Assembly (NCBI RefSeq): GCF_031143425.1
Contig: NC_090446.1
Location: forward strand, 1,021,283,066 to 1,021,347,065
DNA: 64,000 bases
Source: Pleurodeles waltl
Taxonomy: Eukaryota; Chordata; Amphibia; Caudata; Salamandridae
Reading direction: 5' to 3'
Each line of letters opens with the position of its first letter. Position 1 is the stretch's first letter. A program made the position numbers and the translations under genes. Of the stretch, positions 43,955 through 55,400 are shown in pieces. The notes beneath the pieces were generated by a model. That model saw only the letters and a program-made list of their open reading frames with translations, was not told the DNA's origin and did no database searches.

Positions 43955-46831
43955 TTAGCCTGTAGGAGTAGAAGTTGTTTGAAATAGAGTTCTTAATACA
44001 GCTTGACCTACTGTAGCTTGTTGTGCGGATAGCACATCTATACAGTAGTGTTTGGTGAATGTGTGAGGCGTAGACCAAGTGGCTGCCTTACATATTTCCT
44101 GCATTGGGATGTTTCCTAAAAAGGCCATTGAAGCACCTTTTTTCCTTGTTGAATGTGCCCTGGGAGTAATGGGCAGTTGTCTTTTTGCTTTAAGGTAGCA
44201 GATTTGGATGCATTTAACTATCCATCTGGCTATACCTTGTTTTGATATTGGGTTACCTGCATGAGGTTTTTGGAATGCAATAAATAGCTGTTTAGTTTTT
44301 CTGATGTTTTTTGTTCTGTCAATGTAGTACATTAATGCTCTTTTGACATCTAATGTATGTAGTGCTCTTTCAGCCACAGAATCTGGCTGTGGGAAAAAAA
44401 CTGGTAGTTCTACCGTTTGATTTAGATGGAATGGTGAAATAACTTTTGGTAAAAATTTTGGATTAGGTCGTAGGACGACCTTATTTTTATGTATTTGTAT
44501 AAAAGGCTCTTGTGTTGTGAACGCTTGAATTTCACTTACTCTTCTTAGAGATGTAATGGCGATGAGAAAGGCAACTTTCCAGGTTAGGAATTGCATTCCG
44601 CAAGAGTGCATGGGTTCGAAAGGTGGGCCCATGAGTCTTGTTAGAACCACGTTTAGGTTCCATGAAGGAACAGGTGGTGTTCTTGGTGGTATAATTCTTT
44701 TAAGCCCTTCTATGAATGCTTTGATAACTGGTATCCTATACAAGGAAGTTGAATAGGTAGTTTGCAGGTATGCAGATATTGCTGCAAGGTGTATTTTAAT
44801 AGAAGAGAAGGCTAGCTTTGCTTTTTGTAAATGGAGCAAGTAATTTACTATATGTTTTGGAGTTGCGTCTAGTGGTTGTATCTGATTATGATGGCAGTAC
44901 CAAACAAATCTTTTCCACTTACTTGCGTAGCAGTGTCTAGTGGATGGCCTTCTGGCCTGCTTTATGACTTCCATACACTCTTGGCTAAGTTGTAAGTGTC
45001 CGAATTCTAGGATTTCAGGAGCCAGATTGCTAGATTCAGCGATGCTGGGTCCGGGTGTCTGATCTGTTGGTTGTGTTGCGTTAACAGATCTGGTTTGTTG
45101 GGCAGTTTGATGTGTGGTACTACAGACAGATCTAGCAGTGTTGTGTACCAGGGTTGTCTTGCCCACGTTGGTGCTATTAAAATGAGTTTGAGTTTGTTTT
45201 GACTCAATTTGTTTACTAGGTAAGGAAGGAGAGGAGGAAAAGCGTAAGCAAATATTCCTGACCAGTTCATCCATAGGGCATTGCCTTGGGATTGCTTGTG
45301 TGGGTATCTGGACGCGAAGTTTTGGCATTTTGCGTTCTCTTTTGTTGCAAATAAGTCTATTTGTGGTGTTCCCCAGAGTGTGAAGTAGGTGTTCAGAATC
45401 TGTGGGTGGATTTCCCATTCGTGGACTTGCTGGTGATCTCGAGAGAGATGGTCTGCCAGCTGATTCTGGATCCCCGGAATAAACTGTGCTATTAGACCAA
45501 TTTGATGGTGGATTGCCCACTTCCATATTTTTTGAGCTAACAAGCTTAACTGCGTTGAATGTGTTCCTCCTTGTTTGTTTAGATAATACATCGTTGTCAT
45601 GTTGTCCGTTTTGACAAGGATGTATTTGTGGGTTATGATTGGTTGGAAAGCTTTTAGTGCTTGAAAAACTGCTAATAATTCTAGATGATTTATATGCAGT
45701 TTTGTTTGATGTATGTTCCATTGTCCTCTTATGTTGTGTTGATTGAGATGTGCTCCCCACCCTGTCATGGAAGCATCTGTTGTTATTACGTACTGTGGCA
45801 CTGGGTCTTGGAAAGGCCGCCCTATGTTTAAATTTATACTGTTCCACCATAGAAGCGAGAGGTAAGTTTGGCGGTCTAGCAACACCAGATCTAGAAGGTG
45901 ACCCTGTGCTTGAGACCACTGTGAGGTTAGGCACTGTTGTAAGGGCCTCATGTGCAGTCTTGCGTTTGGGACAATGGCTATGCATGAGGACATCATGCCT
46001 AGGAGCTGTAGTATTGTTGTTGCTTGTATTGTTTGGTTTGGAGACATGTGTTGAATGACTCTTGAAATTGTGGATCCTTTGTGGAGTTGGCGTTGCTACT
46101 CCTTTTGTCGTGTCTATTATGGCTCCTAGATATTGCTGTACTTTGCTTGGCAGAATGTTTGATTTTGCAAAGTTGACGGTGAACCCTAGTTTGTAGAGGG
46201 TTTGTATGACTTGATTTGTGTGGTTTGAGCATTGTGTGAGCGAACTGGTTTTGATTAGCCAGTCGTCTAGATACGGGAACACATGTATTTGCTGCCTTCT
46301 GATGTGTGCAGCGACTACTGCTAGGCATTTTGTGAATACTCTTGGAGCGGTTGTTAAACCAAAAGGCAATACTTTGAATTGGTAATGTATTCCTTTGAAT
46401 ACAAACCTTAGATATTTCCTGTGTGATTGATGTATTGGTATATGGAAATATGCGTCCTTGAGGTCTAGGGTTGTCATGTAGTTGTGTTTTTTGAGCAATG
46501 GTAACACTTCTTGTAGTGTGACCATGTGAAAGTGGTCTGATTTGATGAATGTGTTTACTACTCTGAGGTCTAGAATTGGTCTCAGTGTTTCGTCCTTTTT
46601 TGGTATCAAGAAGTACAGTGAATAAACTCCTGTGTTTATTTGTGTGCTTGGTACTAATTCTATTGCTATTTTTGCAGTAGTGCTTGAACTTCTATCTCTA
46701 GAAGCTGTGAATGGTATTTTGATAAATTTTGTGATTTTGGTGGTATGTCTGGAGGGAATTGCAGGAATTCTATGCAATAACCATGTTGGATAATTGCTAG
46801 GACCCATGTGTCTGTAGTTATTTTGTCCCAT
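43955..46831 (-). pseudogene. DIRS RT plus tyrosine recombinase in one 958-codon frame
   Basis: Residues about 60-260 are the RT: YFLIPKKDETLRPILDLRVV, MTTLDLKDAYFHIPI, FKVLPFGLTTAPRVFTK and VFPYLDDWLIKT (catalytic YLDD intact). The last 330 or so residues are the recombinase: ARRPSTRHCYASKWKRFVWY, ITSLRRVSEIQAF (first Arg), PRAHSTRKKGASMAF (HxxR) and TFTKHYCIDVL (Tyr). The middle 350 residues are Ser/Thr/Asn-rich and are the alternative reading of the RNase H region, which is coded in another frame (45007-46047). RT normally runs into RNase H, so a one-base loss near 46080 probably moved RT into the recombinase frame. Confidence 0.93.
45007..46080 (-). pseudogene. DIRS RNase H and following domain, overlapping frame
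   Basis: The frame reads ISRVIQHMSPNQ into LQLLGMMSSCIAIVPNARLH, then YVITTDASMTGWGAHL (first RNase H Asp), LHINHLELLAVFQAL (Glu), VKTDNMTTMYYLNKQGG (Asp) and NQLADHLSRDHQQ (last Asp). After that come PQIDLFATKENAKCQNF and AYAFPPLLPYLV, a domain found behind RNase H in DIRS elements. All four RNase H acidic residues are present. It starts by a shift from the RT frame near 46080 and overlaps the recombinase frame by about 1 kb. It appears undamaged apart from that shift. Confidence 0.9.
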
Positions 46832-46897
46832 GCTTCGTAATATTGACGTATCCTCCCCCCCACTGGTGTTGTGTGGGAGGGGTGAGTGACGTGTGAG

Positions 46898-48934
46898 TCA
46901 CTGCTTGTTGGTAGTGGTTTTGGGGCTTTGAAATCTTCCTCTATTCCTAGGGAATTGCCCCCCTCTATACTGGCCCCGAAAACCTCCCCTGTACTGTCCC
47001 TGGTAGGTGGGCGGTGCGGACTGTGAGGTGCTAGCTTGTGTGGCCTGACCCCGAAACCCTCCTCTAAAAGGTGTTTTGCGGAAGGTGTTATAAGATCCTC
47101 TGCTCTGCGGGGAGTAGAGTGCGCCCATGGCCTTGGCAGTGTCAGTGTCCTTCTTGAGCTTTTCTATGGCTGTGTCGACCTCCGGACCGAACAGAAGTTT
47201 TTCGTTTACTGGCATGTTAAGCACTGCCTGCTGAATTTCTGGCTTGAATCCAGACGTTCTGAGCCATGCGTGCCTACGGATGGTAACCGACGTATTAATG
47301 GTCCTTGCGGCCGTGTCTGCTGCATCCATGGAGGAGCGTATTTGATTGTTGGAAATGTTTTGACCCTCCTCAACAACCTGTTTTGCTCTTTTTTGCAGAT
47401 CTTTTGGGAGATGTTCAATGAGATGCTGCATCTCATCCCAGTAGGCTCTGTCGTATCGCGCTAGCAGCGCTTGTGAATTTGCGATGCGCCACTGGTTTGC
47501 TGCTTGGACAGCAACCCTCTTCCCGGCTGAATCGAACTTCCTGCTTTCTTTATCTGGGGGAGGTGCATCCCCAGAAGTGTGTGAATTTGCCCGTTTTCTG
47601 GCAGCCCCTACCACCACAGAATCTGGTGGCAGCTGAGAGGTGATGAATACAGGGTCCGTAGGAGGCGCCTTATACTTTTTGTCCACCCTAGGCGTCACTG
47701 CCCTACTTTTAACTGGCTCCTTGAAAATGTCCTTTGCATGGCGTAGCATGCCTGGGAGCATCGGCAGGCTTTGGTAGGAGCTGTGGGTTGAAGAGAGGGT
47801 GTTAAATAAAAAATCATCCTCTACTTGTTCCGAGTGTAGTTCCACATTATGGAATAGTGCTGCTCTAGCCACCACTTGTGAGTAGGCTCTGCTGTCTTTC
47901 GGTGGTGATGGCCTAGTTGGGTATGTGTCTGGGCTGTTATCAGACACTGGTGCGTCGTACAAGTCCCACGCATCCTGATCTTGGTCATCGTGGCTCATGG
48001 CGGTGTGAGCTGGTGAATGTGACGGGGTGTAAGTTGGCGAAGCCGGAGTTACAGGTGGAGGCGAGGGAGGAGGTGTTACCTTTTGTGCTGTTTGTTGCTG
48101 AGGAGTAAACTGAAGCGTTCTCTTTCGTTTGACAGGTGGAAGGGTACTGATCTTCCCAGTCCCCTGCTGAATAAAGATACGCTTTTGCGTGTGATCCACG
48201 TCAGTGGATTGCAGTTCTTGTTCAAATCTATGTTTCTTCATTTGTGAAGACATAGAATGCTCTTCAGTATAGGAGCCTGAAACAGGGTCTGATGTCGCTT
48301 TTTTCGGCTCCGAAAACCCTGTTGATTGTTTTTTCGGCTCCGAGGTAACCTTCCTCTTTTTCTGTGCCGAAAATTCTTGGCCTCTATGGTCTTCGGCGCC
48401 ACTGTCTCAGCGTCGATCCGTGTCGACACCGAACTCTCGGTGTCGATGCTTCTGTTTAGCACTCTCTCGGTCCCGAGGAGGCTGCGTGCCGGTGTCTCGA
48501 CCGAAGTCGGACGATCTCGACACTGAATGGGCCTTTTTCGGTGCCGATTGTTGGTCACCGAGAATTTGGGTGGAGCCATGGCCGGTTGGCAGTGGCGTCC
48601 CCTGGGCCTTCTTTCCTTTTTTAAGTTCTGATCTCGACGTCTTACTCACAGTTTTTGTAGAGTCTAGCTCGTCGGAGTCTGAATCCTGGATGGAAAAGGA
48701 TTCCTCCTGTTCCTCTTCTGTCTCGAACTGTCGACGCTCCTTTGGCGTGGACGCCATCTGCAGTCTTCTCGCTCGACGGTCGCGCAGAGTTTTTCGGGAC
48801 CGGAACGCCCGACAGGCCTCACAGGATTCTTCGCTGTGCTCGGGTAACAGGCACAGGTTACAGACCGAGTGTAGGTCCGTATAAGGATATTTGTTGTGGC
48901 ATTCGGGGCAGAATCGAAACGGGGTCCGTTCCAT
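46898..48934 (-). pseudogene. DIRS Gag, one internal stop
   Basis: The frame of 679 codons starts MERTPFRFCPECHNKYPYTD. Its N-terminus has paired Cys (CPEC, CNLC) and then H and C, a likely zinc site. A Lys/Arg and Ser-rich middle follows. Then come ARAALFHNVELHSEQVEDDF, SVVVGAARKRANSHTSGDAP, RYDRAYWDEMQHLIEHLPKD (a helical region), VTIRRHAWLRTSGFKPEIQQ, and a Gly/Arg-rich end with RGGFRGQYRGGQF typical of RNA binding. A single TGA at 48404-48406 interrupts it, and it could have come from a CGA by CpG decay. It ends 67 bp before the RT frame. Confidence 0.9.
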
Positions 48935-49151
48935 CGGCGTTGTTCTCCACGCGGTCGGGCCGACTAGGCCCCGACGGGGTGCCGAAATCTACCCCGAAGG
49001 GCACCGAAGCGCTTCGATGTTCAACGCGTCGTCGTATGTGTCTATCTCGAACCGGATCGCAACGATACCGTCGAAAATCTTCCGTTTTCAGCTATCTTTC
49101 CGTTCCGAAACCCGGAGCGACAGGAACACGTCCGAACCCGATGGCGGAAAG

Positions 49152-49301
49152 AAAACAATCGAAGATGGAGTCGACGCCCATGCGCAATGAGCACAGAAGG
49201 AGGAGTCACTCGGTCCCGTGACTCGAAAACACTTCTTCGAAGAAAAACAACTTGTAACACTCCGACCCAACACCAGATGGCGAGCTCATGCATACCATGT
49301 G
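49152..49301. repeat. DIRS right inverted terminal repeat (150 bp core)
   Basis: Inverse of 43508-43657. The 27 bp outside it (49302-49328) are specific to this end and reappear inverted in the internal complementary region. Confidence 0.95.
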
Positions 49302-49328
49302 TATCTACAGCGACAGATGCCATCGAAC

Positions 49329-50526
49329 CTGATGTTCTGTTCTCCTCATTCTCATCCTCTGCCTCCTCATCCTAACTGTCCTCAGAGTCCACTGCTGCCA
49401 CAGGGCCATCTCCAGTCCCCTCCTTCTGAAGAAAAGGCACATGTCGTCTGAGAGCCAGGTTGTGCAACATGCAGCATGCCACTACTACCTAGCAGACCTT
49501 TCCGGGTGAGTAGCACAGGGATCCACCTGTCAGATGGAAACACCTGAACTTGGCCTTCGGGAGGCCCAACGCCCGCTCGATTATTCTTCCGGTTCGCCCA
49601 TGTGCCTCAGTATAACTGTCCTCAGGCCCTGTCCTAGCATTCCTCACAGGGGTCAGCAGCCACTATAGGTTTGGGTAGCCAGAGTCACCTGAAAGTATTG
49701 AGGGGGAACATTTAGCCTTACAAAATCCTATGGGGAGAACACCCGAAGGCATACACTGACATACAGAGGGTGGGTGATCTGGCTCACCTATTAGCCACAC
49801 CCTGTGCCTCTGTAGTTGGCCCATCACATTTGGGCTGCTGCTATTCCTCAGGAGGAAGGCATCATGCACTGACCCAAGATACTTGGCAGTGACGTGGGAG
49901 ATGTGCTGGCCCGCCAGGCACACCATTTGCACATTTAGTGAGTGGAAACTCTTACGATTCTGGAACACCTGTTAATTCTGGTGGGGGTGGGGGACTAACG
50001 CAACATGTGTACCGTCAATCGCCCCAATTATATTGGGGATATGGCCCATTGCATAGAATCCTGCCTTTACAATGGCCAAATCTTCCACCTGGAGGAAAGC
50101 AATGTAGCTGCACGTGTTTCACCAGAGCAGACAAGACCCTTGCCAGCACAATAGAAAACATTGGCTGTGACATTCCTGCTGCCAAGCCCACTGTCACTTG
50201 GAAATAACCAGTTGCCAGGAAATTGGGCACTGATAGAACTTGCACAAGAGGGGGGATCCCAGTGGGTGACGGGTAGCTGATATCAGGTCAGGCTCAAATT
50301 GGGCACACAGCTCTGTGATTGTGGCCCTGTCCAGTCTATAAGTTAGTATAATGTGCCTGTCATCCAGTGTAGCCAAGTTCACGGGGGTATGTCTCCACCT
50401 CCTATTCATCCGCAGCGGTAGGTATCTAAGGGACACAAGAGTGAGTAGGCTGTCACAATTTGGACAATGGAACCACAACCTCTGTGTACATGTTACATTT
50501 ATGTGATGGGACACTGGGAATGGCAA
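49329..50526 (-). pseudogene. PIF/Harbinger DDE transposase (HARBI1-like)
   Basis: In order on the minus strand are LDRATITELCAQFEPDLISA (50290-50350), VTVGLAAGMSQPMFSIVLAR in another frame (50100-50200), GAIDGTHVALV at about 50000-50030 (first catalytic Asp), RKSFHSLNVQMVCLAGQHIS, GSVHDAFLLRNSS (second Asp), GDSGYPNL followed by a stop, then LLTPVRNARTGPEDSYTEAH and GRTGRIIERALGLPKAKF (catalytic Glu). At least three frame changes and a stop disable it. The DIRS at 43453-49328 is inserted beyond its acidic C-terminal tail (DEEAEDENEENRT). Members cut and paste DNA and create TWA duplications. Confidence 0.88.
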
Positions 50527-52856
50527 GGTATGTGGAAATCTAGGCAGTGACGCACTACAGGTTAATCTGATGGTTGTTTATCACCATACCATGGCGACCG
50601 CCTGTCCTGTATGTAGGGATAGGTGGAAGTGAGGTAACTCCACCGACGTTGTGCATCGTGGCAGAAGGCGGTCTTGCACCGCTGTGTAATTCCTCATTGG
50701 ATAATATGGGGCAGTATGGAGTACAGTAGCTAATGGGGATCTGCACCGGTGCTGACGGTGTACACCGCCGCAGACCTGACCGCCATTTTCTATCTGATTC
50801 TTCACTTGTTTCCTGACCTTCAACAGGAGAACACCTACGCTGCGTGTGCTTCTGTGACCTGTGTCTGGAACCTACCATAGCTCATGTGACCGGGGAAAGG
50901 GCCCTTGCCTTCACTTCGGAGGAGTTGGGAGTGATTGGTGGATGGGGTCCTACCCCAGTATGGGCTGCTGTATGGGCCTCAAGACCATCAGGTAAGTACA
51001 CCTTGGGCACGATGCATGTGGGAAGGATGCATGGAGATGTGTGAGCAAGCATCGTGTCATGGGGGTTGAAGTCATGTGGTGGTGTAGACGGTGTATGCCG
51101 GCCGATGTGTGTGCCAATGGTGAAGGAAACGGGATTGGTGGGCCATATCTGTGACAGGCGTCTCTATCACCTCTGCAGATCAGCGCACATCAAAAGAAGG
51201 GATTATGGCGTGCCACCGCCAAGGACGTGTGGACCCTGGGGGTCTATGGCAGGTGGAGCACCCACTGTTGGAAACAGTGGGAGGACCTGAGACCCTGGGC
51301 AAGGAAGACCACGGAGGTCCAGCTTGGGATGGCCTCCCAAAGAGAAAGGAGTGCCCATCGGAACCTGACCCCCCTGATGGCCCGCATATTGGTGGTGGCC
51401 TACCCAAAACTGGAATGGCACTTGAGGGCATCACAGCAGCCACAAGGGGCGAGTACAGTGGCCGTTACAACACTATTTTGTAGGTGGCATGGGATCTGGG
51501 TGGTGTGTGTCAGTTAGTGGGTGCCCCTTAATGCCAGGCCAGACACTGCAGCGTGATCCAGCTCCAGGGTAATGTTTGAAAGGGAAAACAAGGTAACCTA
51601 CAGACGTTGCATTCCATATCAGACAGGGCTTAGAGGGTCCCAGGTGGTGTGCAGTTGGTGGTGTTTGGCCTTCATCTTGCTATGGCATCTTGCCAAATCA
51701 ATGGCAGTGCAATGCATAGTGATCAATCCTGATCCCCGTGTGTGACGGCACTGTGTATGCCAACTGTGGTATTGGTGCAGTAATTGATCCAGTGTTCCCT
51801 TTCTCTCTCTCCCCCCTTTATCTTCTGTCAACCTTTCCATCTGTGCATTAGCATCATCTGGCGGAGAAGCAGGGGCACCGGTGACAGAGCGAGCTGCATT
51901 CCAAAGGACCCAGGAGGCAGAGTCCACCAACACCGAGGGAACCAGTGGGACAGAGGGTGAGGGGAGCACCACGGTGGGGACAGGAGGTGACAACACAGGC
52001 TCTGATACCTCCTCCGATGGAAGCTCCATGGTGGTGGCGGACACCTCTGTGACCACCCCAGCTGCAGGTACAGCCGCCACCCCCATGCCAGCTCTGCCCC
52101 AGGCACCTCAGGCCCTGCCCCAGTGAGCCCTGCTGCTCTGAGTGAGGAGGCTATTGACCTCCTGAGATCTATTCCTTTAGGGCAGTCAACCATTGTGAAT
52201 GCCATCCAGGGGGTGGCATCCCAGGTGCAGCAATGCATTCATGGAGGGCATCCACAGTGGATTGGTGGCCCAACAGAGATCTCTGATGGCAGCCATTGCC
52301 CCTGTCCCTGTCCCTACCGTCCCCCCTTTAACTACCACTTCCCAGTCCCTGTCTCCTCAACCCCAACCCATCCCCTGCACACGTACAGATGAGCATGCAC
52401 ACAAGATAACACACAGGAGTGGCACAGTCAAACACAGGCACCACACTTCAAAACACAAGCACTCACGCGAACACCAAACAGTTGCAGGTACAACCACATC
52501 CAATGCCTCCGCTGTCTCCCCCTCCTCCACCTCCCACACAGTCACATCCACACTCACACCTACATGCAATGCTTCAACATCCACCACCAGCATCACCACA
52601 TCAAGCAGCACACACACCTCACTAGCAGACACTTCCACAACATCCATGCTCGCGTCCCCTATGTCCTCTCCAACTTTGTCTGCCCCCCGAAGCACACAAA
52701 CGCAAGCACTTAGACACCCAACAGCCATCCACCTCACATCAGCACACTCCCCATGCACCCAAGTCCAGCAGACGTACTCCTCCAACAACCACTCCCTCAA
52801 CCTTCACTCCCATCCCTCCTCCATCTTCCCGCCCACCGTACCTAAAAAGCTTTTCC

Positions 52857-53654
52857 TTGCCCAACTTGACCTCTTGTCCACCCCCTCACCCCCCACCCCG
52901 TCCTGCCCATATGAGCAGGGTCCCAATGACCAAGCCCAGCACCTCAGCAAAACAGTCCACAGGGACAGTGGAGGTACCTCCTAGTCGTGGAGGCAAGACA
53001 GTGATGGTTCCCACTCCACCAGCCAGGAAGGGTAAGGATCCCACAGCCCCTGCCATGAAGGGGAAGAAGCCCACAACTCCAGCCATGAAGGGGAAGGAAG
53101 CCGCACCTCCTGCCATCAAGGGGAAGGAGGCCACACCTCCTGTAATGAAGGAGAAGGAGGCCACAGCTCCTGCCATGAAGGGGAATAAGCCCTCGACTCC
53201 TGCCATGAAGGGGAAGGGGGCCGCACCTCCTGCCATGAAGGGGAAGAAGCCCTCGACTTCTATCATGAAGGGGAAGAAGCCCTCGACTCCAGAAGAGGCT
53301 GGCAGGTTGACACCACCAGTGGTCACGGAGCGCTCACCTCCAGCTGAGGCAGTGCAGCCCACACCTCCTGCAGAGGCTGCACCTTCACCTGCTGAGACAG
53401 TGCAGCCCTCTCCTCCAGCAGAGGCTACCCAGGAGGCACCTTCATCTGCTGAGACAGTGCAGCCCTCACCGCCATCAGAGGCTGTCAGGGTGACACCACC
53501 ACCAGTGGTCATGGAGCCCGCACCTCCAGCTGAGGCAGTGCAGCCCACTCCTCCTGCAGAGGCTGTACCTTCACCTGCTGAGACAGTGCAGCCCTCACCC
53601 CCAGCAGAGGCTGGCAGGGTGACACCACCACCACAGTGGTCACAGAGCCTCTAG
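52857..53654 (+). pseudogene. Low-complexity tail of the accessory gene with KGK repeats
   Basis: The 265-residue frame has ten or so tandem decapeptides of the form PAMKGKKPTT (53035-53290), then Pro/Glu/Ala repeats such as PPAEAVQPTPPAEA and PSPAETVQPSPP (53335-53640). The first block is strongly basic and the second acidic and Pro-rich. It lies downstream of the Myb-like domain in the same orientation and may be its disordered tail, though the frame link is not proven. Confidence 0.5.
53036..53290. repeat. 30-bp coding-type minisatellite (about 8-9 units)
   Basis: Units of the form GCCATGAAGGGGAAGAAGCC, plus ten more bases, repeat head to tail. Length changes are multiples of 30, so the frame is kept. 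Confidence 0.9.
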
Positions 53655-53699
53655 CAGAGAGCATGTAGGCTACCCTCCTGGGACTGCTGTACAAGGAGC

Positions 53700-53890
53700 C
53701 CCCCTTCCACAACCAGTGGGAAAGTCACCCAACTGACAGACTGTGGCCTTGCACTCCCCAGCACAAAGAAATGGGCTTGGACCCCTCCAGAACCAGTGGG
53801 AAAGTCACCCACCTGAGAGACTGTGGCCTTGCACTCCCCAGCACAGAGAATTGGCATGAAGCCCCCTCCAGAACCAGTGGGAAAGTTCCC
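53700..53890. repeat. 72-bp imperfect tandem repeat, about 2.5 units
   Basis: Copies of AACCAGTGGGAAAGTCACCC and GACTGTGGCCTTGCACTCCC recur at 53712, 53791 and, partly, 53871. They lie in the 3' region of the accessory gene. Confidence 0.8.
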
Positions 53891-54159
53891 GAATTTGGCT
53901 GAGGTGCCCCCCATCCCGTGCCTGCCCACTTGCAAAATGATGCCCCTGAAGAATTTTGTGCAATTGCTGTCAGGAGACAAGTTGGGCCTGGGACTGTGCT
54001 CTGTGGCCATGTGGGCCCTTTGGACTGGCTATTGGCCCTTTGTGGACAATTGTACATATGGTGGCTTTTCCCTTGCAAATACATTTTCTGTACTTACGAA
54101 ATCTGGTCCATGTTTTATTGTGCGACTGGTTTACGTCTGCAGCTGGTTGTATGTATGGT

Positions 54160-54320
<161 letters not shown>

Positions 54321-54800
54321 TCTGTGTCTCACTCTCGTTTTCCTCCCTCCCTTGTGTGGTAGGCGGCTGTACTCACCGTCGTCATCTTCGTCGGCGTTGG
54401 TGTTCCAGGTGCAACATGGCGCAGAAGAGCATCAGGAAGACTCAAAGTTCTTGTTTCATGGCGATGGCGGAGTCCTCTGTGTACTTGTTGGCGAGACTTT
54501 TGTTTTCTGTGTTCTGTTTCCGCCAGGCTTTTGATGGCATTGGCACCGCCCCAGAAATCCTGGCTATTTCCTGTGTCATAATATGGTTGTCATAATATGG
54601 TTAGGGGTACTTTGTCTTCCACTTGGCTATTGATGGCCACCACCGGCGTGGGTGGTGTTAACGCCCTGGCGGATGGTGTGGTACATTGGCTGTCTATGGG
54701 AGTTCTCAACGCCATGGTCATAATTTGGCGGTAATTACCGCCGGCCTGTTGGTGATATTTCTGCCACTTTTTCACCACCAATGTCATGATGAGGGCCTAT

Positions 54801-54970
54801 GTGCCTGATTTAGATTTTGGTGGACTGGTTACTCCATATCAAAGGTGACAGATAACCCCACCGCTGAAATATAAATTCCACAGAAAATAATGTGATTTAT
54901 ATTTTGGCGGACAGTATATCCATCACTGTTGTGACAGAGTAACCCATCTGCTGAAATCTAAATCAGGCCC
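54801..54970. mobile_element. 170-bp palindromic MITE beside the Harbinger right end
   Basis: Starts GTGCCTGATTTAGATTTTGG and ends with AAATCTAAATCAGGCC, arms that pair over 15 bp and more loosely inward through GGTTACTCC and GAGTAACCC. Flanks are too short between neighbours to call a target duplication. Confidence 0.7.
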
Positions 54971-55400
54971 TATATCTAGCTGCAGAACCCTTACCCTAAA
55001 GTTTTCCCCCGCATCAGACTGTATCCGGAAGGTTTTTCATGAGTAGTACCCATGTGCACCGGTAGTTGGTGTAAATCGGCTCTGCATGCATCGTTGGCGT
55101 CATTAGCGCTGGAAGTGACGCCTGAGGAACCTACATACGTGCCACCCAGGCGTGCTGGTGTCAGTTTCTTTACATGACTTTCCACGTCCTAAAGCTCAAA
55201 GCCATGAAGAATGCTGACAACTCTTGTGGAAAACAAAGGTTCTGAAAGGAAACAGCCGTGGCCCAAGAAATCAGTTCCAGGAGCGGCAAGAATGGGTGGC
55301 TCAGTAAGGAATCTGCAGCTACAGTCTCCACCAGATAAGGCATTACCGAAGGTAAGTAACTTATCCAATCTGATAGACATCTAGCTGCAGGTTCCAAACC

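Larger units (their letters stand above)
43453..49328 (-). mobile_element. Nearly complete DIRS retroelement (5.9 kb)
   Basis: Both termini are present. A 150-bp inverted repeat (43508-43657 and 49152-49301) is identical by eye. The outer ends differ from each other (left: TGAAAATGTCACTTACCC; right, inverted: GTTCGATGGCATCTGTCG). The internal complementary region at 43814-43921 carries the inverse of the left end directly followed by the inverse of the right end, exactly the joined-ends template of the DIRS circle model. Minus-strand genes are Gag, RT, RNase H and tyrosine recombinase. There is no target duplication, as expected. It lies in a Harbinger transposase remnant. Confidence 0.97.
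50860..53655 (+). pseudogene. Harbinger Myb/SANT-like accessory gene, spliced
   Basis: Exon 1 (about 50860-50991) codes TGERALAFTSEELGVIGG and ends before GTAAGTA. Exon 2 starts after TCTGCAG (51178) and codes AKDVWTLGVYGRWSTHCWKQWEDLRPWARK-type residues in shifted frames (R-W-S-T-H-C-x3-W-E-D-L). This is the trihelix/Myb fold that binds the element ends and helps the transposase. A GC-type donor may end it near 51460. A third exon (from about 51857) codes EEAIDLLRSIPLGQSTIVNA, then SLMAAIAPVPVPTVPP, and a low-complexity tail. Shifts make it a pseudogene. Confidence 0.75.

Noticed and set aside
47036..47464. 142-codon plus-strand frame
   Set aside because: Antisense of the DIRS Gag, which is well supported on the other strand.
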